This document shows, piece by piece, positions 1 to 12,200 of a stretch of DNA of 64,000 nucleotides. The first letter of the stretch is position 1. The number at the start of each line of letters is the position of its first letter. Source of the DNA: Brasenia schreberi (Eukaryota; Streptophyta; Magnoliopsida; Nymphaeales; Cabombaceae); assembly GCA_036023115.1 (NCBI GenBank), contig JAYKKT010000088.1:1659501-1723500 (forward strand), written 5' to 3'. The notes under the pieces were generated by a model. The model worked only from the letters and a program-made list of their open reading frames with translations, was not told the DNA's origin and ran no database searches. The position numbers were made by a program, and so were the translations under genes.

Positions 1-240
1 GTTGAGAGGAGCCACTCGTCAAAGAAATAAGTAACTAAAGCAGACGCCTCTCGAGGAAAAAAGAAAGAAATAAAAAGGGAACGCAGGATGCATATTGTGC
101 ACGACTCTTTATGCTTTGGAAAATCCCCATGATCGCATTTGATCGGCATCACCCATGAGCTCGTTGAATGGAAAAAACTCAACCAATTTCACCAAAATGC
201 TCATAAATCAGACCTACAGAACCAAAGAAGTAAAAATTAC

Positions 241-583
241 ATCTGCAGGATGGAGGATTCAGGTTCCAAATCCCATCTCTAGGGTTAGAATTCGCAACCA
301 TCGATCTTGTGACCCTTCTTCCACTATTATCTGAATTCGCAGATGATGCGTCTGGTGAATCAATCTCACAATCTGAAGTGATTCGTCGAATCCTCAAAGC
401 CGAAGTTGAGCTCCAATCAGGCAACTGCCGGCGATCGGATAGGAGTCCGATAACAGGCGTCGTCTTCCTCTTCCTAGAAGAAGGATCCTCAACAAGAGCA
501 AATGCCTCTTCGATCGCATCGAACTCTTCCTGATCGAGAATTTCCATCTCGGGAGAGTTCACGACGGGTGATCCCTCCCCCAT
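241..583 (-). CDS. First exon of a gene leaving the window; possibly WRN-like 3'-5' exonuclease
   Basis: The minus-strand frame starts at the ATG ending at 583, just downstream of a CT-rich leader (586-602 on the plus strand reads as a CT run). About 114 codons run to a plausible GT donor at 239-240, after which the frame becomes low-complexity and stops. The protein opens with an acidic stretch (EEFDAIEEAFALVED), then a basic SRKRK patch and RRQLPDW, then a Ser/Arg-rich segment. An acidic EE(L/F)xAIEA start followed by RRQLP recalls the N-terminus of plant Werner-like exonucleases, but the DEDD catalytic domain would lie beyond the left edge and is not seen. The exon itself is likely real (ATG context, codon-like composition, donor); the family assignment is weak. 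Confidence 0.4.
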
Positions 584-780
584 TCTCTCTCTCTCTCTCT
601 CTTTCCGAAAAGTGAACCCTAATGTGATTCAGGGTGTTTTTCTGTTTCGTATTGGCGGGAAATTCACTTAACGGAATTAATTTCAAAGTGATTTTCGCGC
701 GTGAATAGAAGAGCCACGGAGATCTTGGATCTTCGGATCTGGTTATGATCACTCAGTTTCGGATCAATTTGGATCCAGAT

Positions 781-2710
781 TGGGTCCAATCTCTATCTGG
801 TTAAGTTTGAGTTGGATCTTGTTTTTCACAAAGCTTGAGCTGTTCTCCGGTATCATGAGATAGGATCAATGTGTACCCGTGTAACACGATTTTTGAAGTT
901 GTCGTGGTATCGTGTACTTCTGCCCACAATCGGGCCTCGCACCTGTACTCATCTAACATAGAATGGATGTCCTCGTTCTACCTTTTCTTTTTCAAACTTT
1001 AGAATTTTCTTATCTTATTTCGCATGAGGATACGCATCCATTTTGTTCGTGTCCATGTACCATACCAACAATAGTTGCTCAGCTAGAATGACACGATTAG
1101 CTCGATCAGTAGGGCTCACACTCAACACGAACCAAATTGGGTGTGGATACCCATTTTGATCAGGTTCAGGTATGGGCATTACTCGAGTCGCTTTGACCGC
1201 ACAAGGAGCTGGCACGGAATAAGTACTCAACCCCGTACCTGCACCGGATCCAATAAATATAAGTTTTTTATTTTAACATAACCAATCCTGCCCATTTTCT
1301 TCCAGTGATACAAAGAGTTCATGTATGTGTCTTTTGCAAATGTGCATAACAGATTGAATTTTCAGATTTTGAACTTAAGCCTACAATTTTTCAAGCATTC
1401 AAATTTTGGTAGTTAATATACTTAATTTCCCAATTTTTTTCAAGTTGGAATTGTGGTAAGTGGTGGGTACGGGGAATGAGGCGGGTACGGGGCACAAAAG
1501 TGAGCTTCAGGTATGGTGCTGGGTATAGGTACTTATACCCGACACGGCCCATTGCCATCCCTATCGGCATTAGTGTTACCTGTAGATCAGTGAGACCATG
1601 CATGACATGATCATTTAGTAAACTTGAGAAGTTGAGATTGGTAGACTTGAGTATCCTCCGTGCGACCCATGCTGACCGTTAAAGCAGCTATCCAAGCTAA
1701 AACTTCCAATTCCATCAACCAAAGAATAGCCTGTTGTCTATGTCATGCATAAACATGAGAGAGAGAGAGAGAGAGATGCCGATCGTTTTCTGAGATGCAT
1801 ATTTCTTGTTCTGCTGGACTCGACAGTTCTTGAACACAGAAGCAGAATTTTGGGACCAAACGTTGAATTCTGATCGTTTTTGGATATGTATTACACACAC
1901 AGAGGCAATCTTTCTGATTTACTCGGTAACTTAAATCATCTTCATATGTCTATTGATTGATCATGCACATTTGTGAAAATCACATAGATTTATGCTGACA
2001 TGAAGACTGCACGCATATTTACAGGATCATACAATTTCTTAGCAGAATTGCATGTTAACAAGCGCTCACCTGCTTCAGTACCCACGCATCCGTACAACAT
2101 AACTTTGATGATACATGGCTACAGCTTTCTCGCTATCACCAACTTGGTCCAACTGGATACTGCTTTGCCTGAAGGGAAAGATCAAGCAAGCATATAAATG
2201 AGAAACAAAAACAAAGTGAGCAGATAAGTCTACTGGGAACAAGATTAAAATAACATAGCAGTGCATTTCAGAACATGACTAAAGGGTTGCTGTGGTTTTT
2301 GAAAAGTTCAACTTGTACCAAAATGCTAATGCAAAATGTTTATACAGTGCGAACATTGTTTGGTTCCAAATTTGGAGTAATATGCACTGCACTTGATGTT
2401 GTAAAATATGAATTGCTTCAATCTCGTCTTTCTGGTATAGGGGTTCTGACGTTGGAAATACTTTGGACCTAGTAGCGTTTGTAAATTCTCGTAGTCTTTG
2501 CTTCGATCACTAAGATGGATGAGAGAGAATATGAACTATCATAGTATCATACCATACCTGAGAGTGAAAGCAAAATATTTTCAGCAAAGAAACGGCTTGT
2601 TAAGTTACAAATATCAAAAGCATATCATTAACACAAAAGAGTTTCTGATATTCTTGAGCATCATCTTTAGCACATGGTGCACGTGCCGACATAAGTGCAG
2701 GAAAAATCTT
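781..2710. other. Intergenic stretch without a recognised gene
   Basis: No convincing coding exon was found; open frames here are under 100 codons and match nothing I recognise. A segment near 1480-1562 is rich in GGGTA/TACCC words and ends in TTGCCATCCCTA, which looks like the terminus of a small hAT-type non-autonomous element, but no matching left end was found. A short GA run is at 1757-1775. Nothing else stands out. Confidence 0.5.
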
Positions 2711-4732
2711 GAAATTATGTTGGTACACCTTGTGATATGTGGAACAATATGGCTATACATATTAGGAAAGTGGCAAAAGATGTGTTAGGTGAATCTAAGG
2801 GAGGTGTACCAGCACAAAAAGAAGCTTGGTGGTGGAGTGAAGTGGTGCAAAATAAAATCAAGGCAAAGAGGGCATGTTACAAATTACAAACTTTAGAGGC
2901 TTATAACAAAACAAAGAAAGAAGCGAAAAAGGCCTTCAATGAATCAAAAGATAAAATTTGGAAGGATTTATAAAAAAAACTCAAATCAAGAGGGTGAAAG
3001 AGATATTTTTAGGATAGCTAGGGCTAAAGATAAGAAAACTAAGGATCTTAATTTTGTTAGATGCATCAAAGACGAGGATGAGAAAATTCTAGTGGCAAAT
3101 GATGATATGAAAAATATATGAAAAAATTATTTTTATAAGCTTTTTAATGAAAATAAAGATGTTAGTATTAGCTTAGGAGAGTTAGCCAAATCACAAAAGT
3201 ATATAAACCATAATTTCTACCGACGTATTGAAAGAATGAAGTCAAAGAGGCTCTTAAACATACGAAGGGTAGTAAATCAGTAGGTCCAAACAATATTCCT
3301 ATAAAAGTTTGGAAAATCCTAAAAGAAACAAGAATCACTTAGCTCACAAGACTATTTAATGAAATATAGAAAAACCAAAAATGCCCGAGGAATGGAGAGC
3401 GCGTACACTTATACCCATATTTAAGAACAAGGGAGACATTCAAAATTGTGCAAATTATCGGGACATCAAGTTAAATGAGTCATACTATGAAATTATGGGA
3501 AAGAATTATTGAACATAGGTTAAGACAAGTATCGAGTACAAGAGAGAACCAATTTGGATTCATGTCAGGTAGATCTATTGTTGAAGCAATTCACCTTTTA
3601 AGGCATCTTATGGAATATTTTAGAGCAAAAAAGAAAGACCTTCACATGATATTTATTGATCTAAAAAAAGCTTACGATAGGGTACCAAGGGAGGTTCTTT
3701 CGAAAACCTTAGAAATAAAAGGTATCCCATTCACGTAGGTAAACCTTACAAGAGGCATGTACGATGTGTAAAAAAACATGTGTGAGGACTCCTAAAGGAA
3801 TGACGTACTTCTTTGAGTTAATATTGGGTTATATCGAGGATCAACTTTAAGTCTATACTTATTTATAATGGTGATGGATGAGTTAACAAAACATATTAAA
3901 ATGAAGAACCTTGGTGTATGTTATATGCAGATGACATTATGTTAGTGGAGGAGTCTAAGGAATAAATTAATAGAAAATTAGAACAATGGAGAGAAACATT
4001 AGAAGGTAAAAGCATCCGACTTAGTAGAACAAAGACAGAATATATGGAAGTAAGTTTGATCATTTGGTTACTTTAGAGGATAGAGAAATTAAAATTAGCA
4101 CACACTGCATCCCCAAAAGAAAAGTTTTAAATACCTAAGGTCAATTTTTCAGAGTGATGAAAGAATTGATGGAGATGTTACGAATAGAATTAATGCAGGT
4201 TGGTTAAAATGGAGAGGAGCATAAGGTATTCTTTGTGATAAGAAGATACTATTAAAGTTAAAAGGTAAATATTATAGAGTAGCAATTAGACCTTCCATGA
4301 GTGTTGGGCCATGTTTTATAGTTCTGAGTGTTGGGCAGTTAATCATCAACATGTACAAAAGATGTCTGTGACAGAAATGAAGATGTGGAGATGGATGAGT
4401 GGTTATAAAAGAAAAGACTGTATACATAATGAGGTTATTAGAAACATATTAGGAGTGACACCAATAAAGGATAAAATCAGATAACATCGTTTAAGATGAT
4501 TTGGACAGATAGAAAGATGAACCTTTAAGCAGGTACGAAAAACTAGATTTTGAAAGTATTAAAAGAGGTAGGGGACGACCACAAAAGTGTTGGAAGGAAA
4601 CAATAAAGAATGATCTAGCTTATTGTGAGTTAATTGCTAACATGACACGGGATAGGGCTCTCCGAAAACAAAGAATCCATTAGCCGATCCCGTTTAGTAT
4701 GGGAAAAGACTTAGTTGTTGTTGTTGTTGTTT
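2711..4732 (+). mobile_element. RTE-clade LINE, 5'-truncated and heavily decayed
   Basis: Relative to the full-length copy at 25460 this copy begins near the end of the endonuclease region and keeps the linker, reverse transcriptase and 3' end. Recognisable peptide pieces are [42 protein letters not shown] and a decayed YADDIM catalytic box, in several frames separated by stops and frameshifts. The 3' end reads into the typical short tail (TTAGTTGTTGTTG) at about 4710-4732. No target-site duplication could be fixed. It is the most diverged of the plus-strand copies and presumably the oldest. It encodes no working protein. Confidence 0.88.
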
Positions 4733-5500
4733 GTATCATAAATATTTGATAGTATCTCTTAAAACTAAACAACAACCCATCAGTTTCATGAGTTAATTTG
4801 TTAAAAAGGTAATAGTCAGTCAATATTCATGAAGTGTCTTAATGTCATAACCTAATAGCAGAAAACAAATGTTTAAAATAGATATTGGTGAGTAAGATAC
4901 GAGAGAAGTCCAACACCGCCGCAACACCCTTGGAGAAGTTTATGTGACATAAGATTTCCATTGACCAAGCGCTAACAGCCCACCATCCACTATTGGTAAA
5001 ATAGCCTCAAACCACCTTAATTATATTTTTCTCGTTTTATCACATATTCGTGTCACATCACATTCTTTCTGATAGTCTTGCTAGGGCTTCAGTCTTTCCT
5101 TTGTGTGTGGCCGCATATCCACCTCTAGATCTTAACAAGTTTGGCTATAGATACATGCACGTGTCAATATTGATTGACATTTAGAAAGCTTGATGCCAAA
5201 GAATTTCCTGTACAGAAAGTGTCATTGCACTCCTTTCTACTCATATCCACATGCCTACACAAAAGTGTCATTGCACTCATCAGCAAGAAATACATCAAAA
5301 GCAGTAGAACCACTTGAAATCTTCTGTGGCTCCTCTAAACATGACAAAGAGTTTATTTCCTGTACAGATGTAATCAGGTGCTCTTAAGGAACCGAGGAAA
5401 TGAAACACAGCGTACCTCAAATTCAGTTCTTAAGAACCCTATCTTCCCCCCGGTATGTTCATTAACCAACAATCAAGGAAGTTCACTTTTTCTGTTATCT
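4733..5500. other. Intergenic stretch between the LINE and the CLV2-like gene
   Basis: No gene recognised. The right part may include the 3' untranslated exon of the minus-strand CLV2-like gene: a consensus acceptor (minus-strand TTTTGTGCAG) ends at 5499-5500. Nothing else can be supported. Confidence 0.4.
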
Positions 5501-6103
5501 GCACAAAAGGAAGGAATATGTTAGAAATCTCATCACAAACACGTGTGGATCGTCGTCTCTCTACTTAGCATAAGGGTTCATTCGGATGGACATGAATTTG
5601 AGGGAAAGACAATTCAGGTTTGACCTTTGACTCAAATTCTCACGTTCAGATTCCACTGAAACTATGATTGAGTTCAGTTAGAACGATAGCTTGAATCCTC
5701 AATCCTATTCAGAGCATTTTCCCACCTACCCAATTGAGGAACTCCAATTTCCCAAAAATGTAGAGTAGGATGGCAACTATCTAGGCATCAAGAATTATCA
5801 TCGTCAAGTGAATCATTGAGAATTATCAAGACGCACCCTCAGTGTACACCTTCCTCAATCAGGCCCTGTGGAATCAAAAGCAACTTCCACGAAATTGAAA
5901 CACAGAAAATGGTATCCTAGAGTAACAATAAGCACGGGAAGTTCGTATTACACAATAATATTGTGTCCTCATATTTCAAGACCAAGAAAATTCTCTTGAT
6001 TCCTTGGAAAATGAAAGGTGCTCACGATTGTCAGCCAACAACAATAGAGCAATAACAGTAACAGACAGCAGAAGACGATTCTTGTATCCAAAAGACGAAC
6101 TTA
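5501..6103 (-). other. Possible intron in the 3' untranslated region of the CLV2-like gene
   Basis: About 60 bases past the stop codon the minus strand reads CAAGAAAG followed by GTAAGT (donor at 6103-6104), and a consensus acceptor lies at 5499-5500. No coding frame continues across it, so if used it would be an intron in the untranslated tail. Inferred from splice-site consensus only. Confidence 0.35.
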
Positions 6104-6163
6104 CCTTTCTTGATTCACAGACGAAGAACTGCCTGACCTTCAAAAGAATATGCGGAAACCCCT

Positions 6164-8179
6164 TCACGAATCTGGCTTCCATGGCCGAAGGATGTAATTC
6201 CTGGCGGGCTGCCAAAGGAAGAAGGCGCTGATCGACACGTAGAAGCTGACCACCGCGCTAACAGCAAATGCAGTCATTGACATGAAACTTTCCCCGATCA
6301 TCATGGGCACCAGAAGATTACCCGCCGGACAGTCCCCCGGCCCGCATAGCCCCGGGTTTCCAACGAATGCTCCTGGGAAGCTAAAGATCCGCTTCTTCTC
6401 GGGAACGGAGCCGGTGAGGGAATTGTAGGACAGGTTCAGATGGGTCAGGTTCTGAATGTCGGAAATGTCGGGCGGAATCTGGCCCGTGAAACAGTTGTGA
6501 GAGAGGTCCAGGCTGCGCAACGAGCTCAAATTCGCCAAACCTACCGGAATTTCACCGGAGAATGAGTTGAACGAGAGGTTAAGGCACTCCACACCCTTTA
6601 GACTCAACAGCCCACCCGGAATCTCTCCAGAAAGCGAGTTCCCAGAGAGATCGATTAACATCGGAGACCGGAGCTCATAGTTAAAGGTCAATTGCTTTCC
6701 AGCCGGAATCTCGATGGAAACCACTACCACTGGATGGAGATCCTCCGGTAAGACGTAAGTATCACCTCCCTGGGCGAAGACAGAGTCGGCGTTGAAGATG
6801 CTAGCTGGAATCCCACCGGAGAAATTGTTGCCCGAGAGATCGAGCACTGACAGATTATCGAAGGAGAACATCCAGCTGGGAAGGTCGCCTTGGAATGCGT
6901 TTCCGGAGAGCGACAGCAACCGAAGGCCCGTCCACTTGAGAAATGCATCTGCAAACCCGCCCGTGAGGGCGTTCCTGCCAAAATCAACGATCTCGAGGGA
7001 CTTGCACCCAGCTAGAGGTAGGGGGATCTCACCGGAGATACGGTTGTCGCTCACATCGAGGACCCTGAGGCTCGAAAGAGCGTCGAACTCGGGATGGAGC
7101 GATCCTGAGAGGTTGTTCGCCTTCAACTTCAACTCGATCAATTGGAAGCACCCGACAAGGCTCAGAGGGATCGATCCGCCCAGCACATTGAAGGATAGAT
7201 CAAGAACCTGCAAGTTCGTCAGGTTCCCAATCGATGCCGGAATCTCGCCAAAGAGAGAATTGTGAGAGAGAATGATGGCCTGAAGCAGCCGCAACTCAAA
7301 TATCCCATTCGGAATCTCCCCGGAGAATCGGTTAAATGAAAGATCGACAAAAACTAACCCCGACAAGCCGCTGGAATCTGACAATTTCTTCGGGATTGGA
7401 CCGGAGAGATCGTTCGAATGCAGGTCGAGGACGGCCAGATTGCTGGAGAAGCTAAGGGACGGCGGTAATCCGGAGCGGAATGCGTTTGAGGACAGATTCA
7501 AGACGGTGAGGGCACGGAGATCAGCGACGCAGGAAGGAATCCCCCCGGAGAGCGAGTTCGCAGAGAGGTCAAGAACAGAGAGCGTCGCGGCAGCCGCACC
7601 GAAGCAAGGGAGGGTCCCGGAAAGCAAATTATCGGCGAGGACGACGCGTTGGAGACTTGGAAGACCAGACAGTGAAACGGGAACCACGCCTGATAATCGG
7701 TTTCCACGGAGATCCAGGGTCTGGAGTGAGCGGAGATCGCCGAGGCAGGCTGGAATATCGCCGGAGATGCGATTTCCAGGGAGCGAAAGGGATTGGAGTT
7801 CAACAACTGCGCAGATGGACGGATGGAGGATGCCGGAGAGGGAGCGGGAGGGGAGATCGACGGCGAGGACTCGACCGGTTAGGTTGGCGCAAAGGAGACC
7901 AGGCCAGAGACCGCAGGGGGAACCGAGTCGCCAAGTGGAGAGGGCACCCGACGGATCGAAGAGGCCGGACTTGAACCGAATAAGCGTCTCAGAGTCCGCG
8001 GGATGAATCTCGTCGCCAGCCGAAACGGCAACGAGAAGAAAGAACAAAAGAGGTGAGGTAAAAAAGGGGGGTTTACCGCGAGGTTTTAGTCGAGAACAGG
8101 CACGGTAAAAGAGATAAGAGCCAGATGAAAACGAAGGCTCCTCCATCATTTCCGACGATCGAAACTCCGGGGAAATCAC
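6164..8179 (-). CDS. CLV2: CLAVATA2-like leucine-rich-repeat receptor protein
   Basis: A single 671-codon exon. CLAVATA2 is a kinase-less receptor protein at the plasma membrane that acts with the CORYNE pseudokinase in perceiving CLE peptides and limiting meristem size. Visible order: a hydrophobic signal segment about residues 38-54, an LRR N-cap with SPCGLWPGLLC, a long run of plant LRRs (LxxLDLSxNxLSGxIP), an island-like interruption (VFAQGGDTYVLPEDLHPV) before the last LRRs, a C-cap (NPGLCGPGDC), a transmembrane helix about 633-655 and a short basic tail ending NYILRPWKPDS. The segment CFQLIELKLKANNLSG through LAGCKSLEIVDF matches remembered Arabidopsis CLV2 closely, and the lack of introns fits. 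At 671 aa it is shorter than the 720-aa Arabidopsis protein, apparently lacking about two LRRs in the first third. Alternative starts are Met11 and Met12; the part before the signal segment is long either way. Confidence 0.85.
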   Translation of the reverse strand: MISPEFRSSEMMEEPSFSSGSYLFYRACSRLKPRGKPPFFTSPLLFFLLVAVSAGDEIHPADSETLIRFKSGLFDPSGALSTWRLGSPCGLWPGLLCANLTGRVLAVDLPSRSLSGILHPSICAVVELQSLSLPGNRISGDIPACLGDLRSLQTLDLRGNRLSGVVPVSLSGLPSLQRVVLADNLLSGTLPCFGAAAATLSVLDLSANSLSGGIPSCVADLRALTVLNLSSNAFRSGLPPSLSFSSNLAVLDLHSNDLSGPIPKKLSDSSGLSGLVFVDLSFNRFSGEIPNGIFELRLLQAIILSHNSLFGEIPASIGNLTNLQVLDLSFNVLGGSIPLSLVGCFQLIELKLKANNLSGSLHPEFDALSSLRVLDVSDNRISGEIPLPLAGCKSLEIVDFGRNALTGGFADAFLKWTGLRLLSLSGNAFQGDLPSWMFSFDNLSVLDLSGNNFSGGIPASIFNADSVFAQGGDTYVLPEDLHPVVVVSIEIPAGKQLTFNYELRSPMLIDLSGNSLSGEIPGGLLSLKGVECLNLSFNSFSGEIPVGLANLSSLRSLDLSHNCFTGQIPPDISDIQNLTHLNLSYNSLTGSVPEKKRIFSFPGAFVGNPGLCGPGDCPAGNLLVPMMIGESFMSMTAFAVSAVVSFYVSISAFFLWQPARNYILRPWKPDS

Positions 8180-8340
8180 AGAGAGAGCGACAATCAGAAC
8201 TCCGGCGAATCACAGAAAGAGCGAGAGAAGAACGAGAACGAACACCCCAACGGAGAGAGAGTGAGAGAGATCAGAAACGGCCCTTTGCCTTTACTTTCAG
8301 CAAGCAGAATATAGTTAGAAAAAAGACTACCATTTTGTAA

Positions 8341-8994
8341 GTTTTTACACGTATGCCATGCCTCGATAGTACTTGTGGTTAACGAGTTTTACGAGCCAAG
8401 CCGAAAGAACGGAGGCTGTTCGTGTCCACCTCGCCAACCCTAAAGAGTCAGCTCGTGCTCGGCTCGAATGGCTCGCAAACCGAACACGAACGAGCCTAAC
8501 TACGAGCAGCTCGGTTCGTTTCCCAGCCCAACTTAGGGATTGAGATGCAGTTGGGTCGGGTTTTATGAAGAACAGATGCGATCTGTTTTTCGTTTGAGTC
8601 AAACTCACAACACACTCATCAGAACCAAAACCTGTCAAACCGGATTCAAAACCGAAATTCGGCCGTCCAATTCCACCTTCTAACGGATTGCAATCCCTAA
8701 TCCATTAAAGATTCTTTATTTTTGTTTTTATTTTTATATTGTTAACAGTTCTTCACAATTTCAAGCTCAAACCATATAGACAATTTACTTGGATTTCATT
8801 TGGTTCTAGCTCTTGGTTTTTTCTTCTTCTTCTTCTTTTCGAGAGTAAGCCGAAGCCTATCATATGACACCCAAACATGCATCCTCAGGCAGTTGAACTG
8901 CCACTACCAACAACAACAACGGTGCTAGAAAGTCTTACCGTTAAGTAGTATGACAAGGAACTCGTACTACTTGATTTGGATCTTGTGTGCACTT
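8341..8994. other. Intergenic repeats upstream of the CLV2-like gene
   Basis: The 160 bases just above the CLV2 start are GA-rich on the plus strand (CT-rich in the gene sense), as in many plant leaders. From about 8385 to 8520 the sequence is dense in GAGC/GCTC words (GAGCCAAGCCG, GCTCGTGCTCGGCTCG, GAGCAGCTCGG), a known style of dispersed plant repeat with internal dyad symmetry. A TTC run is at 8821-8838. No gene was seen. Confidence 0.45.
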
Positions 8995-9075
8995 CTTTTT
9001 AAATGATAGGCAAGCCGAAGTCCGGCATGCATGCCTGGGAGATCGAACTCATACTACCTCTCTTATGAGACATGA
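8995..9075 (-). repeat. tRNA-type SINE fragment
   Basis: Read on the minus strand there is a pol III B-box-like GAGTTCGATCTCCC, followed by a segment ending in ACTTCGGCTTGCC that resembles the post-B-box part of the other SINE pieces in this window. The A-box side is weak. It lies directly beside a minus-strand RTE 3' fragment. Confidence 0.4.
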
Positions 9076-9132
9076 GTCCAACAAGAAACACTCTTGCATG
9101 TTTCTTTTAGACACCCTTTTTTTCCGAGTTAC

Positions 9133-9209
9133 ACAACAACTACAACAACTAAGTCTTTGGATTCTTTGTTTCCACATAATCCTATCATGCATTATATTAG
9201 CAGTTAACA
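9133..9209 (-). mobile_element. Very short RTE LINE 3'-end fragment
   Basis: Starts with the reversed tail (ACAACAACTACAACAACTAAG) and contains the diagnostic 3' terminal block (TTGGATTCTTTGTTTCCAC, then a TCATGCATTATATTAGCAGTT block equivalent to the codons just before the stop of the element). About 77 bp long and missing the CCCATACTAGACGGGGTCGG part. It is flanked on both sides by near-identical T-rich sites (see the adjoining element). Confidence 0.65.
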
Positions 9210-9224
9210 TTTTTTTCCAAGTTA

Positions 9225-12200
9225 CAAAACAACAACTAAGCATTTTTCCATACTAGACGGAGTCGGCTACATGAATTCTTTGTTTCCACAGCTCCCTATC
9301 GTGTGCCATGTTAGCAATTAACTCATAATAAGCTAGATCATTCTTTATTGTTTCTTTCCAATACTTTTGTGGTTATCCTCTAGCTCTTTTAATACTTTCC
9401 AAAATTAGTTTTTCATACCTTCTTAAAGGTTCTTCTTTTGATTTTCTTTCTATATGTTCAAACCATTTTAAATGATATTCTCTCATTTTATCCTCTATTG
9501 GAGCCACTCCTAATTTGTTTCTAATAACCTCACTATGTATAGTGTCTTTTCTTGAGTGACCACTCATCCATCTTAACATCTTCATTTATGTCACAAACAT
9601 CTTTTATACATGTTGATAATTAACTGCCCAACACTTAGAACAATAAAACATGGCAGGTCTAATTGTTGCTCTATAATATTTACCTTTTAACTTTAAAGGT
9701 ATCTTCTTATCACAAAGAATACCTGATGCTCCTCCCCATTTTAACCAAACAACATTAATTTTATTCGTAACATCTCCATCAATTCTTTCATCACTATGAA
9801 AAATTGACCCTAAGTATTTAAAACTTTCTTTTTGGAGGGATGCAATATGTGCCAATTTTAATTTCTATGTCCTCTGAGGTAACCAAATGATCAAACTTAC
9901 ATTCAATATATTCTGTCTTTGTTCTACTAAGTCGGAGGCCTTTGCTTTTTAATGTTTTTCTCCACAGTTCCAAATTTCTTTTAACTTTTTCCTTAGACTC
10001 CTCCACTAATACAATGTCATATGCAAATAACACACACCAAGGTACTTCATCTTGAATATGTTTTGTTAACTCATCAATCACCATTATAAATAAGTATGAC
10101 TTAAAGTTGATCCTTGATGTAACCCAATATTAACTTCAAATAAGTTTGTCATTCCTTTATGAGTCCTCACACATGTTTTTGCACCATCATACATGTCTCT
10201 TATGAGGTTATTGTATGTCAATGGGATGGCTATTTTTTCCTCTCTAAAATGTTCCATAAGACGTCTCAAAAATAATCACTTCAACAGTAGATCTGCCTAG
10301 CATGAATCTAAATTGGTTCTCTGTTATACTTGATACTTGTCTTAACCTACGTTCGATAATTCTTTCTCATAATTTCATAGTATGACTCATTAACTTGATA
10401 CCTCGATAATTCGCACAATTTTGAATGTCTTCCTTATTCTTATATATGGGTTTAAGTGTACTTGCTCTCCACTCCTCGAGCATCTTTTGATTTTTCCATA
10501 TTTCATTAAATAGTCTTGTGAGCTAAGTGATTCTTGTTTCTTTTAGGATTTTCCAAACTTCTATAGGAATATTGTTTGGATCTACCGATTTACGACCCTT
10601 CGTATGTTTAAGAGCCTCTTTGACTTCATTCTTTCAATACGTCGGTAGAAATTATGGTTTATATACTTTTGTGATTCGGCTAACTCTCCTAAGCTAATAC
10701 TAACATCTTTATTTTCATTAAAAAGCTTATAAAAATAATTTTTTCATATATTTTTTATATTATCATTTGCCACTAGAATTTTTTCATCCTCGTCTTTGAT
10801 GCATCTAACAAAATTAAGATCCTTAGTTTTCTTATCTCTAACCCTAGCTATCCTAAAAATGTTTCTTTCGCCCTCTTTTGAGTTGAGTTTTTTTATATAA
10901 ATCATCCTAAACTTTAGCTTTTGCTTCACTCACGGTCTTTTTCGCATCCTTCTTTGCTTTCTTATAAGGCTCTAAAGTTTCACCGATTTTCTTAGCATAA
11001 TGTAATTTGTAACTTGCCATCTTTGCCTTGATTTTATTTTGCACTACTTCACTCCACCACCAAGCTTCTTTTTGTGCCGGTACACCTCCCTTAGATACAC
11101 CTAACACATCTTTCGTCACTTTCTTAATATGTATACTCATATTGTTCACATATCAAAGGGTGTACCAACATAATTCAAAACATCTCCTTGAAGGACTTTT
11201 TGTTTAAATATATCTTCTTTCTCGCTTTTGAGGTTCCACCATTTAGTTCGAATAGCTCGATACACTCTTTTCTTCTTTGTCCATATTTTTATTTGTAAAT
11301 CCATAACTAAAAGTCGATGTTGGGTGGTTAAGATTTCTCCTACAATTACCTTGCAATCCTTATAACACGCTTTATATTTTTTTTACAAATAAAGTAATCA
11401 ATTTGTCCCGAATGCAGTAAGAAGTAAGCAAGGGCCACTACATTTTCACCCGAATGTAGTGAATCAATTGCAGAGAGGGTTCCCACATCATGGACGGGTG
11501 TGGGTAAAGAAGTTAGTCCCGCTACATTGCTGCCCGAATGTAGTGAAAAATTTTCAGAAAGGGTCTCCGTATTTTGATTATGGACAAATGCGGGGGGTAA
11601 GGAAGCTAGTCCTAGATAATAAAATTCATATTGGTTCTTGGAATATCGGAACATTATCAGGTAAGCTAATGGAGGTGGTAGATACTATGATTCGGAGAAA
11701 GATTCATATTCTATGTTTACAAGAGACAAAATGGGTTGGAGAAAAAGCAAAGGAGATAGATGATATAGGTTTTAAATTATGGTACTCAGGTAAATAAAAG
11801 GCCCGAAACGGAGTTGGTATTATCATAAATAAAGATTTAAAGGAGAGTGTAATAGACATACAATGACATGGTGACCGAATCATGACATTAAAATTAGTGT
11901 TTGGAGCAGAGGTTTCGAATATAGTATGTGCTTACGCACCCCAAGTAGGACTAGAAGATAGTATAAAGACAGTTTTTTGGGAAGAGTTAGATAAGGTATT
12001 TCAAAAGATTCCACAAAGGGAGATGATTTGTTTTGGAGGAGATTTAAATGGACATGTCAGTAAAGAGGCATTAGGATATCAAGGGATTCATGGAAACTTT
12101 GGTTATGGGGATATAAACGAGGAAGGTAGGGAGATTTTAAATTTTGCTATGTCATTTCATCTCTTTATAGTCAATACAATCTTCAAAAAATGAGATGAAC

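Noticed and set aside
7440..8006. 188-codon plus-strand open frame opposite the CLV2-like gene
   Set aside because: Mirror of the high-GC LRR coding frame; Arg/Pro/Ser-rich composition typical of antisense shadows.
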